Assembly (NCBI RefSeq): GCF_014750655.1 | Contig: NZ_JABBXD010000004.1 | Coordinates: forward strand, 204,845-268,844 | Length of the DNA stretch: 64,000 nucleotides | Source of the DNA: Salinimonas profundi | Lineage (GTDB): Bacteria; Pseudomonadota; Gammaproteobacteria; Enterobacterales; Alteromonadaceae | Direction of reading: 5' to 3' | Shown: positions 8,688 to 17,518 of the stretch, piece by piece | Layout: each line of letters starts with the position of its first letter | Numbering within the stretch: position 1 is the stretch's first letter | The notes under the pieces: model-generated | Seen by the model: the letters and a program-made list of their open reading frames with translations, nothing else | Databases searched by the model: none | What the model was told of the DNA's origin: nothing | Position numbers and translations under genes: made by a program

Positions 8688-11516
8688 ATGAGTTCAGCAA
8701 GCGAGTACGCGGTAGGCCAGCGTTGGCTAAGTAATACAGAATCCGAACTGGGATTGGGTGCGATTGTTAATCAGGACTTTCGCTCCGTGGAAGTTTTTTA
8801 TCCAGCGACGGGTGAGAGCCGAAAGTACACCAAAAATGATGCCCCGCTGACCCGCCTGACATTTGAAGTGGGTGATACGATTAAAAGTCAGGATGGCTGG
8901 AGCATGGCGGTCACCGACACAGAGATTTCGCAGGACGTGGTGATTTATCATGGCACTCACACCGACACCGGCGAGACGACCCGCCTGCCTGAGACCATGC
9001 TCGACCATCATATCCGGCTCAACCAGCCTGAACAGCGTTTGTTCAGCATGCAGCACGATATCCCCAAATGGTTCGACCTGCGTTTGAAAGCCTTTACCCA
9101 CATGAGCGATTATCAGCGCAGCCAGACCATCGGCCTGGCCGGTGCCCGCATTGAGCTTATTCCTCATCAGCTACACATTGCTTCTCAGGTGGGCAACCGG
9201 CATGCTCCGCGGGTGCTACTGGCCGATGAAGTGGGCTTAGGTAAAACCATTGAAGCAGCGTTGATTATCCACCAGCAAATCAAAACAGCGCGGGCCCAGC
9301 GCGTATTGATCGTGGTGCCGGACTCACTGGTACATCAATGGCTGGTCGAGATGCTACGCCGCGTCAATCTGGCGTTTGCCATTTTTGATGAAAGCCGCTG
9401 TGAGGCGATGGACGAATCCGAAGAAAACCCGTTCGAGCAGGAACAACTGGTTCTGTGTAGTCTGGATTTTCTGCGTAATAATGCCAAACGCCATGAACAG
9501 GCGCTTGCAGCAGGCTGGGATTTACTGGTGGTGGATGAAGCGCATCACCTTGTCTGGTCAGCCGAGGCTCCTTCTGCGGATTACCAGTGTATCGAAGCCC
9601 TGGCAAGCGCCATTGCGGGTGTACTGCTGCTCACTGCCACGCCGGATCAGCTGGGCCACGAAAGCCATTTTGCCCGCTTGAGATTGTTGGATCCTGCCAG
9701 ATTTCATGATTACGACACCTTTTTAAAAGAAGAGTCACAGTACAGTGAGCTGGCTGAAGCGGTGACCCCTTTGCTGGGCGATGATACGCTCACTGACGAA
9801 GAAATAGCCCGTATTCGCGAGCTGGCCCCCCACAGCGCCAGCGAGTTAACCAATCTGGATGATTTCGATCAACGTGATGCACTCCTGCACGCACTTATTG
9901 ATCGTCACGGCACCGGCCGACTGTTATTCAGAAACCGCCGGGCCGGCATCACCGGGTTCCCCGAACGCCACTTACAGGCACATCCTTTACCGCTGCCGGA
10001 TGTCTATGAAGACATGCTGGAATTAACCGATGACCTGGACGAGGCTCTGTATCCCGAGCGCCAGCCTTCGCTGGTTAACAGCTGGACCGATTTGGATCCC
10101 CGCGTAGAGTGGCTACTTGAATTTTTGCCTACGGTTAAACCGGAAAAGGTACTGCTGATTTGCGCCAGTGCTGTGACCGCCCAGCAATTGGGCGAGGCGA
10201 TTCGTCTGCGCACCGGTATCCGTCATAGTGTGTTTCATGAAGGCATGAGCATTGTAGAGCGTGATAAAGCGGCGCATTTTTTCGCTGATGATGAAGAGGG
10301 CGCGCAAATTCTGCTGTGCAGCGAAATCGGTTCGGAAGGTCGCAACTTCCAGTTTGCTCATCACCTGGTGCTGTTTGATCTGCCGATGACACCGGACCTG
10401 CTCGAGCAGCGTATCGGACGCCTTGATCGTATCGGACAGACCAAAGATATTCAGATTCATGTTCCGTACCTTGAAGATACCGCGCAGTCTGTACTGCTTG
10501 ACTGGTATAACGACGGATTAGGCGCATTTACGCAAACCTGCCCTACCGGCACGGGGGTTTTCGAACAGGTAAAAGACCAGCTGACCGAATGTCTGCTGGT
10601 ACCACAGGATCAGGAGAGCCGGACAGCACTGGTTACCAGAACGCATGAAATCAATCAGTCTTTGCGTCAGCAACTGGATGCTGGTCGCGACCGTCTGCTT
10701 GAACTCAATGCATCAGGAAAAGGCAAAGTGGAAGACTTGCTGGATGACATCATCGCGCAGGATGCAAACGATGCACTGTCAGATTTTATGAACTGGCTGT
10801 TCGATGCCATTGGTGTTAACCAGGAAGATAAAGGCAATGACTGTTTTATCCTGCGTCCGGGTGAATCGATGGTTAACAGTCTGCCCGGACTGGACCCTGA
10901 AGGCATGACCGTGACCTATCGCCGACGCGTGGCCACAACATTGGAGCATGTGCACTATCTTAGCTGGGACCACCCGCTGGTACATAATGCTGTTGATGTT
11001 ATTCTTACCGACACCATTGGTAAAGCAAGCCTTGGCTTTATCGCTGATCGCACATTACCTAAAGGGGCTTACTGGCTCGAAGCGTTGTTCACCTTAAGCG
11101 TAAATGCACCAGCGCACCTTCAGGCGTCCCGTTTCTTACCCGCTACGCCAATTAAGCTATGCATTGATGCACAAGGAGAAGAAAGCGACACGACCTTTGA
11201 AAAAACCCGCCGCGCCAATAAGAAAATTGCTCAGCAGCTTATCGGAGCACTGAAAAAGCCAGTCAACAATCAGATTGATAAAGCCCGCGAACTGGCCTCG
11301 CAGCAAGCTGATACCTTGCTGGCACAGGCACGGGAGAATATGAAGTCGTCACTGGGTGCAGAAATCGAGCGCCTGCGCGAATTACAACAGGATAATCCGG
11401 CAATTCGCGACAGTGAAATCGACTTTATTGATACTCAGATTGCCGCACTGGATGACGCATTTGACGATGCCGAAGTACAGTTGGATGCACTACGGATCGT
11501 GGTGAATAATCCTTAA
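8688..11516 (+). CDS. rapA: RNA polymerase-associated Swi2/Snf2 ATPase RapA
   Basis: Recycles stalled RNA polymerase. From the ATG at 8688 the protein has 942 residues and starts ASEYAVGQRWLSNTESELGLG, which lines up with the N-terminus of E. coli RapA; an in-frame TTG at 8664 is less likely. Visible: N-terminal Tudor-like region (1 to about 110), Walker A GLGKT (183-187), DEAH (283-286), LLLTATPDQLG, and helicase C-terminal motif QRIGRLDRIGQ. The C-terminal third is the RapA-specific region ending in a coiled coil. Its TAA overlaps the rluA ATG by one base, so the two genes are translationally coupled, as is their order in enterics. Confidence 0.97.
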   Translation: MSSASEYAVGQRWLSNTESELGLGAIVNQDFRSVEVFYPATGESRKYTKNDAPLTRLTFEVGDTIKSQDGWSMAVTDTEISQDVVIYHGTHTDTGETTRLPETMLDHHIRLNQPEQRLFSMQHDIPKWFDLRLKAFTHMSDYQRSQTIGLAGARIELIPHQLHIASQVGNRHAPRVLLADEVGLGKTIEAALIIHQQIKTARAQRVLIVVPDSLVHQWLVEMLRRVNLAFAIFDESRCEAMDESEENPFEQEQLVLCSLDFLRNNAKRHEQALAAGWDLLVVDEAHHLVWSAEAPSADYQCIEALASAIAGVLLLTATPDQLGHESHFARLRLLDPARFHDYDTFLKEESQYSELAEAVTPLLGDDTLTDEEIARIRELAPHSASELTNLDDFDQRDALLHALIDRHGTGRLLFRNRRAGITGFPERHLQAHPLPLPDVYEDMLELTDDLDEALYPERQPSLVNSWTDLDPRVEWLLEFLPTVKPEKVLLICASAVTAQQLGEAIRLRTGIRHSVFHEGMSIVERDKAAHFFADDEEGAQILLCSEIGSEGRNFQFAHHLVLFDLPMTPDLLEQRIGRLDRIGQTKDIQIHVPYLEDTAQSVLLDWYNDGLGAFTQTCPTGTGVFEQVKDQLTECLLVPQDQESRTALVTRTHEINQSLRQQLDAGRDRLLELNASGKGKVEDLLDDIIAQDANDALSDFMNWLFDAIGVNQEDKGNDCFILRPGESMVNSLPGLDPEGMTVTYRRRVATTLEHVHYLSWDHPLVHNAVDVILTDTIGKASLGFIADRTLPKGAYWLEALFTLSVNAPAHLQASRFLPATPIKLCIDAQGEESDTTFEKTRRANKKIAQQLIGALKKPVNNQIDKARELASQQADTLLAQARENMKSSLGAEIERLRELQQDNPAIRDSEIDFIDTQIAALDDAFDDAEVQLDALRIVVNNP

Positions 11517-12226
11517 TGGCAAATCCCCCGTTTGTTTACAATCCGCCGCTGTCGCCTTATCTGGATATTCTTTATCAGGATGAGGCGATTCTGGTGGCCA
11601 ATAAACCCAGTGGCTTGCTTAGCGTGCCGGGCAAAGCAGACGCTCATAAAGATTCGTTGATTACCCGCGTAAAGCGTGTCTATCCGAATGCAGCGGTGGT
11701 GCATCGACTGGATATGGCAACCTCAGGCATCATGATTATGGCGCTGACCAAGGATGCCAACCGGTTTTTATCGCAACAGTTCGCCACGCGGCAGACTCAA
11801 AAACGCTATTACGCGCGAGTCGATGGCTGCATGCGACAGCCTGCTGGTATGGTCGATTTACCGCTGATTTGTGACTGGCCTAATCGTCCCAAGCAAATGG
11901 TTTGTCACGACAATGGAAAGCCATCTGTAACCTACTATTCGGTGGTGAGCAAAAACGACAGTGAAAGCCTGGTGGCGCTAAAGCCAGTGACCGGACGCTC
12001 TCATCAGTTGAGGGTGCACATGCTGGCGCTGGGCCACCCGATTCTGGGTGACCGCCTGTACGCGCACCCTGAAGCCCTGGCTAAAGCAACACGTTTGCAA
12101 CTGCATGCACAAACACTGATCATTCGTCACCCCGAGACATCACAGTGGTGTCACTTTGAAACTGCAATTCCCTTCAGTGATCATAAACCGGAACCATTAG
12201 CGGTTCCGGAATACATCAATAATTAG
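11516..12226 (+). CDS. rluA: Dual-specificity pseudouridine synthase RluA (23S rRNA 746 / tRNA 32)
   Basis: Isomerises uridine to pseudouridine in 23S rRNA and some tRNAs. The catalytic motif VVHRLDMATSG has Asp66. PLICDWPNRPKQMVC and GRSHQLRVHMLALGHPILGDRLY match the RluA subgroup closely. At 236 residues it is slightly longer than the E. coli enzyme (219). The start is the ATG in TAATG, overlapping the stop of rapA. It ends in a hairpin terminator. Confidence 0.95.
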   Translation: MANPPFVYNPPLSPYLDILYQDEAILVANKPSGLLSVPGKADAHKDSLITRVKRVYPNAAVVHRLDMATSGIMIMALTKDANRFLSQQFATRQTQKRYYARVDGCMRQPAGMVDLPLICDWPNRPKQMVCHDNGKPSVTYYSVVSKNDSESLVALKPVTGRSHQLRVHMLALGHPILGDRLYAHPEALAKATRLQLHAQTLIIRHPETSQWCHFETAIPFSDHKPEPLAVPEYINN

Positions 12227-12266
12227 CAAACGCTGACTGGTCGACAGTGTTTGCTGCCCTTTTTTA
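12226..12266 (+). terminator. Rho-independent terminator after rluA
   Basis: Stem GCAAACGCTG (12226-12235) pairs with CAGTGTTTGC (12245-12254), with one G-T pair, and is followed by TGCCCTTTTTT. It begins at the last base of the rluA stop codon. Confidence 0.8.
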
Positions 12267-12309
12267 TCACTGTTCAGTGAAAACGCGCGGTTAACAGGCG
12301 TGCTGCTGT

Positions 12310-13245
12310 TTAGCCATCACCGGCTAACACGCTTTCAAACGCTGCAATCTGAGCGTGTAGCTCACGCCTTTCCTCAAAAGATAATGTCTGCATTTCAAGT
12401 AACATCTGACGACGTAAAATCTGTTTTTTAAACAGAGCCGCTTTTTTTGCTTTCAACGACTGCTTACCTGAAGACGGATTTTGTTTAAATCTTTTATCCA
12501 TGTTGGCAGCGGACAGTTTGACTTCCTTAATATCCTGAAGGGTACTCTCAATATATTGTTTGAGTCCTGAATTCATCAGCATATCCGGAAACTTTTCAGT
12601 CATAGAGTCAAACAGCGCTCGATTTGCGGATATCGCAGCACCATATACGATGAGACTAGTGTGCTCCGGCCCATACCCCAAATGGTCCATTAGCATTGCT
12701 GCTGTTTCAGGATTTTGCATCTGTATAAGTTGCAAGAAACTGCCGTCAATTGTCTGATAGCTACCCAAATCAATGAACTTCTGCATTTCATCCGGCGTCA
12801 TTTGACTATCAAGCCCCATGGCGATAATCAAGGGGGTTTCCACACCGGGCTCCCGTAAAACCGGCACATTCACCATAAATTTACCGTCTTCGATAAGCTG
12901 AAGCACCAAGGCCGTGGTATCTACGCCATTTTCAGCAAGCCTAATCAATAAGGTCACTCTTTCTTCTTCCGACATCTGGTCGAAATTGCTGAACAGCGCG
13001 AGCGTTTCAGCAGTTACAGCGTTAGATATATAGATATTTGGTGTGACAGGAGCGACCCTACTATCCAGGGGCTGCTTTGGTGGCATTGGCGTTACTGCCA
13101 GGGGCGCTTTTTTGACAGGCAGCGCCTGAGTTGTTGCTTGTTTGGGGGACATTAGTTGTGCTGGTACGACGGGCTTATCACGACTTATCCACCCGATACC
13201 CACACATATCAGAATAATGACAATAGCCACACAGTGTTTAACCAC
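12310..13245 (-). CDS. Unknown membrane-anchored protein, paralogue A
   Basis: A 311-residue protein not matched to a known family. It starts at GTG (13243-13245) with AAAGGA 7 bases upstream. Residues 4-19 form one hydrophobic anchor or signal segment, then a Pro/Ala/Lys-rich linker to about residue 75. A helical body follows with TPDEMQKFIDLGSYQT, NPETAAMLMDHLGYGPEH and ANRALFD. It ends with a basic helix containing RRQMLLEMQTLSFEER. A same-length, same-strand paralogue lies at 15972-16907, and both even share the leader around the start codon. Between them sits an opposite-strand MarR/HlyD/DUF2955 operon. Function unknown; envelope location is an inference. Confidence 0.85.
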   Translation of the reverse strand: MVKHCVAIVIILICVGIGWISRDKPVVPAQLMSPKQATTQALPVKKAPLAVTPMPPKQPLDSRVAPVTPNIYISNAVTAETLALFSNFDQMSEEERVTLLIRLAENGVDTTALVLQLIEDGKFMVNVPVLREPGVETPLIIAMGLDSQMTPDEMQKFIDLGSYQTIDGSFLQLIQMQNPETAAMLMDHLGYGPEHTSLIVYGAAISANRALFDSMTEKFPDMLMNSGLKQYIESTLQDIKEVKLSAANMDKRFKQNPSSGKQSLKAKKAALFKKQILRRQMLLEMQTLSFEERRELHAQIAAFESVLAGDG

Positions 13246-13344
13246 AAGAGCGTCCTTTTTCTGCGGTAATAAGCATGACTATAAAGTCATACATAAGGCT
13301 TTACAACGAAGCGTTAATTTTTAAAACACATCGACACTACCAAA

Positions 13345-13374
13345 TTGCTTAGCATGCTAAGTATGTGATACATT
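13345..13374 (+). promoter_or_regulatory. Candidate promoter of the MarR operon
   Basis: TTGCTT (13345-13350) and TACATT (13369-13374) are separated by 18 bases. The -35 hexamer overlaps the first operator palindrome and the second palindrome starts two bases after the -10, an arrangement expected for autorepression. This is a consensus-based guess. Confidence 0.45.
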
Positions 13375-13388
13375 ACTTAGCATGCTAA
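13348..13388. promoter_or_regulatory. Twin palindromic MarR operator
   Basis: The perfect palindrome CTTAGCATGCTAAG (13348-13361) is repeated as TTAGCATGCTAA at 13377-13388, with centres 28 bases apart. They lie 20-60 bases before the ATG of the MarR gene and overlap a candidate promoter. Two identical inverted repeats upstream of a MarR gene are the usual layout for autoregulation; binding is inferred. Confidence 0.8.
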
Positions 13389-13407
13389 CTAATTAAATAG
13401 GACGATA

Positions 13408-13854
13408 ATGGAAAGTAATATTGGCTGGTTACTCAGTCGCGCAGCGTTTAGCTGGAGAAATGCTGTTGATCATTATATGTCCTCGCTGGGACTGACGCAG
13501 ACTCGCTGGATTGCACTTTTGCATCTGGAGCGTATGGGCGAAGGCTGCAGCCAGAAAGCGCTAGCCGACAATATCGGTATTGAACAGCCGTCTCTGCTTC
13601 GCACACTTAACCAGCTGGAAGCAAGCAACCTGATTCAGCGTAAGTCCTGTGCAGAGGATGCGCGGCGTAAAACACTTTGGTTTACCCCACAGGGGCGAGA
13701 GCTATTAAAGCAAGTAGAAACTATGGCCAACGCCGGTCGTCAGAAAATGCTGGAGGGAATGGATAGCAACCAGCGCGAAACATTACATACCCTTTTACAA
13801 CAGGTTATAGATAACGGCAGTGCCTTTTTACGGAGTGACCATGACAGCAGATAA
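13408..13854 (+). CDS. MarR family transcriptional regulator
   Basis: A 148-residue winged-helix regulator. The DNA-binding core includes CSQKALADNIGIEQPSLLRTLNQLE followed by the wing CAEDARRKTLWFTPQG, with the DxRRK motif typical of MarR. It heads a three-gene operon with an HlyD-type adaptor and a DUF2955 membrane protein, overlapping the next gene by 14 bases. Two copies of TTAGCATGCTAA upstream are the presumed operator. By context it represses an efflux system in response to a small aromatic or toxic compound, which is an inference from the family. (The wing sequence is quoted in parts.). Confidence 0.92.
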   Translation: MESNIGWLLSRAAFSWRNAVDHYMSSLGLTQTRWIALLHLERMGEGCSQKALADNIGIEQPSLLRTLNQLEASNLIQRKSCAEDARRKTLWFTPQGRELLKQVETMANAGRQKMLEGMDSNQRETLHTLLQQVIDNGSAFLRSDHDSR

Positions 13855-14908
13855 ACAATTTAATCGCTGGATGCGTCGGGCGTTTATTTTATTTTTGGTG
13901 GTGTTTGCTTATATCGTTATTGCAGATGTAACCATTCCCATGACGCCCCACTCCCAGGTTCAGCGCCCGGTTATTACTGTCGCCTCTCGTGTGGCCGGCG
14001 AGGTCACCCAGGTTTACGTTACCAATAATCAACGCGTGGCGGCCGGTGACTTACTGTTTGAAATTGACCCCAGTGATTATGAGCTTGCGGTAGAAAAGGC
14101 AGAGCTTGCACTGAGCAATGCCAAACAGATCAATGCCACGTTGCAGGCGCAGCTTGCCCAGGTACAGGCCTCAGTGAAAGAAGCCTCGGTATCTCTTAAA
14201 CAAAGCCGACGTGAATATGAACGTATGCAGCGCCTGCTGGAAAAACAGCTGGTCAGTCAGCAGGTGGTGGATCAGCATGAAACGAATGTCAGTGCAGCAG
14301 AAGCAAGACTGGCCGCCGCCAAACAAAATCAGCGCGCTGTGCAGGCTGATCTGGGCGACGACGGTGAACTGAATTTACGTTTGCGACAAGCCAGGAATGC
14401 ACTGGCGAAAGCACAGCTTAATTTATCCCGTACTCAGGTAGTTGCCCCGAAAGCCGGTGTGATTTCTAATTTGCAGCTGGTCGCCGGTATTCAGAGTCAG
14501 GCCAATCAGCCGCTAATGAGCCTGGTCGTGGAGGGACAAGAACGGATCGCAGCAGACTTTCGTGAGAAAAGCCTGAGCCATATTCCGCAACATGCTCATG
14601 CCCTGGTGGTCTTTGATGCCCTGCCTGGTCAGGTTTTCAGCGCAACACTGCGTAGTCGTGACATGGGAATTGCGCAGGGTCAGGATCAAGCCGATGGCTT
14701 GTTGGCACAGCCTGATAACAGCGACCGCTGGGTCAGAGATGCCCAACGCATTCGCGTTTATGTAAAACTGGACGATGCGACGTTGCCTGTCACGCTGGCA
14801 ACAGGTGCACGTGCAACTGTCATGCTTGAGAGCGATTCGCAGGGTTGGGCGCACGCACTGTCTCGCCTGCAAATGACGATAGTGAGTTATCTGCATTATG
14901 TCTACTGA
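13841..14908 (+). CDS. HlyD family membrane fusion protein (EmrA-like)
   Basis: Periplasmic adaptor of an efflux pump. The start is ATG at 13841, preceded by CGGAG; it overlaps the 3' end of the MarR gene. Residues about 13-30 form a single N-terminal membrane anchor. The barrel-sandwich halves are at about 45-75 (SRVAGEVTQVYVTNNQRV) and about 205-235 (VVAPKAGVISNLQLV), split by a long coiled coil (about 75-195). The C-terminal part is a beta-barrel. Coupled by an 11-base overlap to the DUF2955 gene, it probably forms an inner-membrane export unit with it. Confidence 0.93.
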   Translation: MTADKQFNRWMRRAFILFLVVFAYIVIADVTIPMTPHSQVQRPVITVASRVAGEVTQVYVTNNQRVAAGDLLFEIDPSDYELAVEKAELALSNAKQINATLQAQLAQVQASVKEASVSLKQSRREYERMQRLLEKQLVSQQVVDQHETNVSAAEARLAAAKQNQRAVQADLGDDGELNLRLRQARNALAKAQLNLSRTQVVAPKAGVISNLQLVAGIQSQANQPLMSLVVEGQERIAADFREKSLSHIPQHAHALVVFDALPGQVFSATLRSRDMGIAQGQDQADGLLAQPDNSDRWVRDAQRIRVYVKLDDATLPVTLATGARATVMLESDSQGWAHALSRLQMTIVSYLHYVY

Positions 14909-15938
14909 GCAGTCAGCGGGCAGCGAACTTACGAGCAGCGAGCAACGACGTTTGCTTCGCATTGCACTGGGTAGCAGTGCTGGCTTTTTTGTGTGTAAGG
15001 TAATGAACTGGCCCTATGGCGTCTTTTTTACCGTGTTCCCTATGTTGCTTCTGGGTATGCTTCCGGTATTCAATAGCCTGATTGCCTGGCAGTTTGTCAT
15101 GGGAACCGTGGTTAACGTTCTCGAGCTGTATATTCTGCACCGATTTTTTATGCCTTATCCATTGGCAATGACACTGGCTACCTTTTTTATCTTCACCGTG
15201 CATTTTTACTTTATGGCGAAGGGAAAGCATTATCTCCTGTGGGCATCAGGCCTGGTTACCCTGTCTGCACTGCTGCACTTTGGCAGTTACCCGGGGGCAG
15301 GGATCGGCGACATGATGGTGGCAACAATGCTGGCATCGGTAACGGCGGTTGCTTCGGCCGCAATACTCTACTGGCTTATTCCGGAAACCGGCACGCCACC
15401 CGCTCCGCCTGAACATACCGTCACATTTACGCAGATACGTCACCGAACGTTGTTGGGAGCGAGTCTGGCCACCCTATCTTTTGTAGTCTTCCAGATGCTG
15501 GATTTGCGCGATTCGCTGTCAGCGCAGGTGGCTACAATACTGGTGCTTTTTCCACTGACATTTCAGGGCTCTCTTACCAGCGCGGTAAAACGGGCAAAAG
15601 GAGTCAGTATAGGGTGTGCGCTGGCGATTCTTGTGCAAATCACCATGTACGATTTAATTTCACATTTGACGTTAGTGGTACTTGCACTGTTTCTTACCGT
15701 CATGCTTACCGCACGCCTTCACCTTATTGAACGGGCTGGTTCTGGCATGGGATTCGGCGCGCTGACCACTATCGGTATTTTATTTGGTCAGTACATGCAG
15801 CCTGATGCTGATATTCTCTATAGCAGCCTGTACCGATTTTCTTCGGTTGTCGTTGCGCTGACATTACTCATGTTGTGTGCCTACGCCCTGCACCGCTTTC
15901 TTAATCATTTTGCGGCGACCCGTGATACGACAGTCTAA
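14898..15938 (+). CDS. DUF2955 / FUSC-like integral membrane protein
   Basis: A 346-residue polytopic protein with about 10 hydrophobic segments arranged as two repeats, each starting with a basic cytoplasmic stretch (RRLLRIALGSSAGFFVCK near 15-35; RHRTLLGASLATLSF near 180). This is the DUF2955 layout, related to the FUSC/aromatic acid exporter group that pairs with HlyD adaptors. Its ATG lies inside the end of the HlyD gene. It is likely the transport partner of that adaptor under MarR control. Substrate unknown. Confidence 0.85.
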   Translation: MSTEQSAGSELTSSEQRRLLRIALGSSAGFFVCKVMNWPYGVFFTVFPMLLLGMLPVFNSLIAWQFVMGTVVNVLELYILHRFFMPYPLAMTLATFFIFTVHFYFMAKGKHYLLWASGLVTLSALLHFGSYPGAGIGDMMVATMLASVTAVASAAILYWLIPETGTPPAPPEHTVTFTQIRHRTLLGASLATLSFVVFQMLDLRDSLSAQVATILVLFPLTFQGSLTSAVKRAKGVSIGCALAILVQITMYDLISHLTLVVLALFLTVMLTARLHLIERAGSGMGFGALTTIGILFGQYMQPDADILYSSLYRFSSVVVALTLLMLCAYALHRFLNHFAATRDTTV

Positions 15939-15971
15939 TGATAAGCGTGCCATGCTTTCAGGCAGTCTTAC

Positions 15972-16907
15972 TTATAATAGCGTGCTGAAACGATCCTCAC
16001 TGGCTTGCCTGAACGCATTAATTTCATCATTGATACGCTGGCGTTGCTCGACGCTCAGCGTCTGCATTTCCAGCAACATTTGACGGCGCGCGATTTGCCG
16101 TTCAAACAAATAAGCCGTTCTTTCTTTTAAAAGCGTATCATCGATGCCCCTTCGGCTCTCGAATTTCTTTTTTATGCTGTCTTCAATTTGCACTGTCTCA
16201 TCGATATTATCCAGCATACTTTCAATTTCCGTTTGCACTTCAGAACTGACCAGCAAGCCTGGGGTTTGCTCAACCATGTAATCAAAAAGCGCTCTGTTTG
16301 CAACGTATGCTGCCCCAACTGTCACTGCTTCGTAGTGCTCTGGGCCGTAGCCCAAATGTGTCATTAACAGTGCGGCGGTATCAGGATTTCTCAATTGCAT
16401 CACTGCAATAATACTTCGTTCAACAGTCTGGTAACTTCCCATATCGATAAACTTTTGCATCTGAGCCGGTGTCATATCACTATCAAAAGCCATCGCTATG
16501 AACATGGGAGTCTCGATACCTGCCTCTGTCAGTGGTACATTCACCGCCACAATGCCGTTCTCAATAAGCTGGAAAATAATTGTAGTAATATCTTCCCCGT
16601 TTTGGATAAGCTTCATGAATAGCTCAAACACTTCTTCATCGTTCATCTGCTGGAAGTTTTCAAATTCAGCCAGAATATCGGCCGATATCGAGGATGTTTC
16701 CATGGTATGAGGGGTATCGGTATTACTGTCAGCATCAGTGTCGCTTGCCACCAAGACAGGCCTTGCCGGATCAGGGAGTGGCGCAGGCTGTAGCTTCAGC
16801 GATGCGGAAGACGACGTGGGAGCAGGCGCATCAGACTTTTCGTAACTTGCATTTAAAATGAGCAATATAACGAAAAGCGCGGCGCTGAGGATGAAGTACT
16901 TAACCAC
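15972..16907 (-). CDS. Unknown membrane-anchored protein, paralogue B
   Basis: A 311-residue protein, the same length as paralogue A (12310-13245). It starts at GTG (16905-16907), again with AAAGGA 7 bases upstream. Residues 4-20 are hydrophobic, followed by a Ser/Ala/Pro/Asp-rich linker to about 70. The shared body includes TPAQMQKFIDMGSYQT, NPDTAALLMTHLGYGPEH and ANRALFD, and the end has RRQMLLEMQTLSVEQR. The linker is acidic here and basic in paralogue A, so the two have diverged in the exposed part. It is convergent with the DUF2955 gene. Function unknown. Confidence 0.85.
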   Translation of the reverse strand: MVKYFILSAALFVILLILNASYEKSDAPAPTSSSASLKLQPAPLPDPARPVLVASDTDADSNTDTPHTMETSSISADILAEFENFQQMNDEEVFELFMKLIQNGEDITTIIFQLIENGIVAVNVPLTEAGIETPMFIAMAFDSDMTPAQMQKFIDMGSYQTVERSIIAVMQLRNPDTAALLMTHLGYGPEHYEAVTVGAAYVANRALFDYMVEQTPGLLVSSEVQTEIESMLDNIDETVQIEDSIKKKFESRRGIDDTLLKERTAYLFERQIARRQMLLEMQTLSVEQRQRINDEINAFRQASEDRFSTLL

Positions 16908-17025
16908 AAGATTATCCTTTTTCTGTGGAAATAATGAACGAACCTACCACCACTACAGCCTCGTTACAACAAATGCCCGTTGATGTAATTACTACCTATT
17001 TTGGTATTCAGGCTTAGATGGCGTT

Positions 17026-17349
17026 TCAGGAAGCTTTTTTACAATGCTTGAAATGACACCCCCAGGCCAGCGCGCGCCCCGCCAATACGCAACCGAAGTC
17101 AGGCGCTCCTGCGCCAGCCTTACCAGAAGCAACACTGATTAGAAAATTAATCAGTAAAATGCATGCGCTGATCGCCGGGGCAAGAAGATAACTCACTTTA
17201 CTGAAATAGGTTTGTCTGAAGGTTGTAGTAAATTTGTGACCATGAACCAGACTGGTACCCGCCACACTCATGCAGTAGCCGATGTTTAACAGCATGTAGG
17301 CGATAAATGAAAACACCACCTGGATAATGCATACCGTTAACTCACTCAT
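17026..17349 (-). CDS. Small membrane protein, unknown
   Basis: A 107-residue predicted protein with three hydrophobic segments (about 5-30, 53-75, 80-98) and a Cys/His/Lys-rich tail. GAGAGAGGAT lies directly before the ATG, a good ribosome-binding site. No family is recognised. The gene stands alone between paralogue B and a DUF3530 gene on the other strand. It may be real on the basis of the RBS and membrane pattern, but there is no homology support. Confidence 0.5.
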   Translation of the reverse strand: MSELTVCIIQVVFSFIAYMLLNIGYCMSVAGTSLVHGHKFTTTFRQTYFSKVSYLLAPAISACILLINFLISVASGKAGAGAPDFGCVLAGRALAWGCHFKHCKKAS

Positions 17350-17518
17350 ATCCTCTCTCTTTTAAACCCACTACGCGCTCATTCAATTGTCTTTACTCCT
17401 CGCAATTTCGCAAACAATGCTCAATAACAGTTGCCACGCTATCACTCAAACGAAGAAAATTCATACGATTAGATTAAGAATACGTTGAAGCGGCCGATAT
17501 TTGATATACCCGCCCGTC

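Noticed and set aside
8727..9167. 146-codon open frame inside rapA on the minus strand
   Set aside because: Shadow of a strongly conserved RapA N-terminus; no family features.
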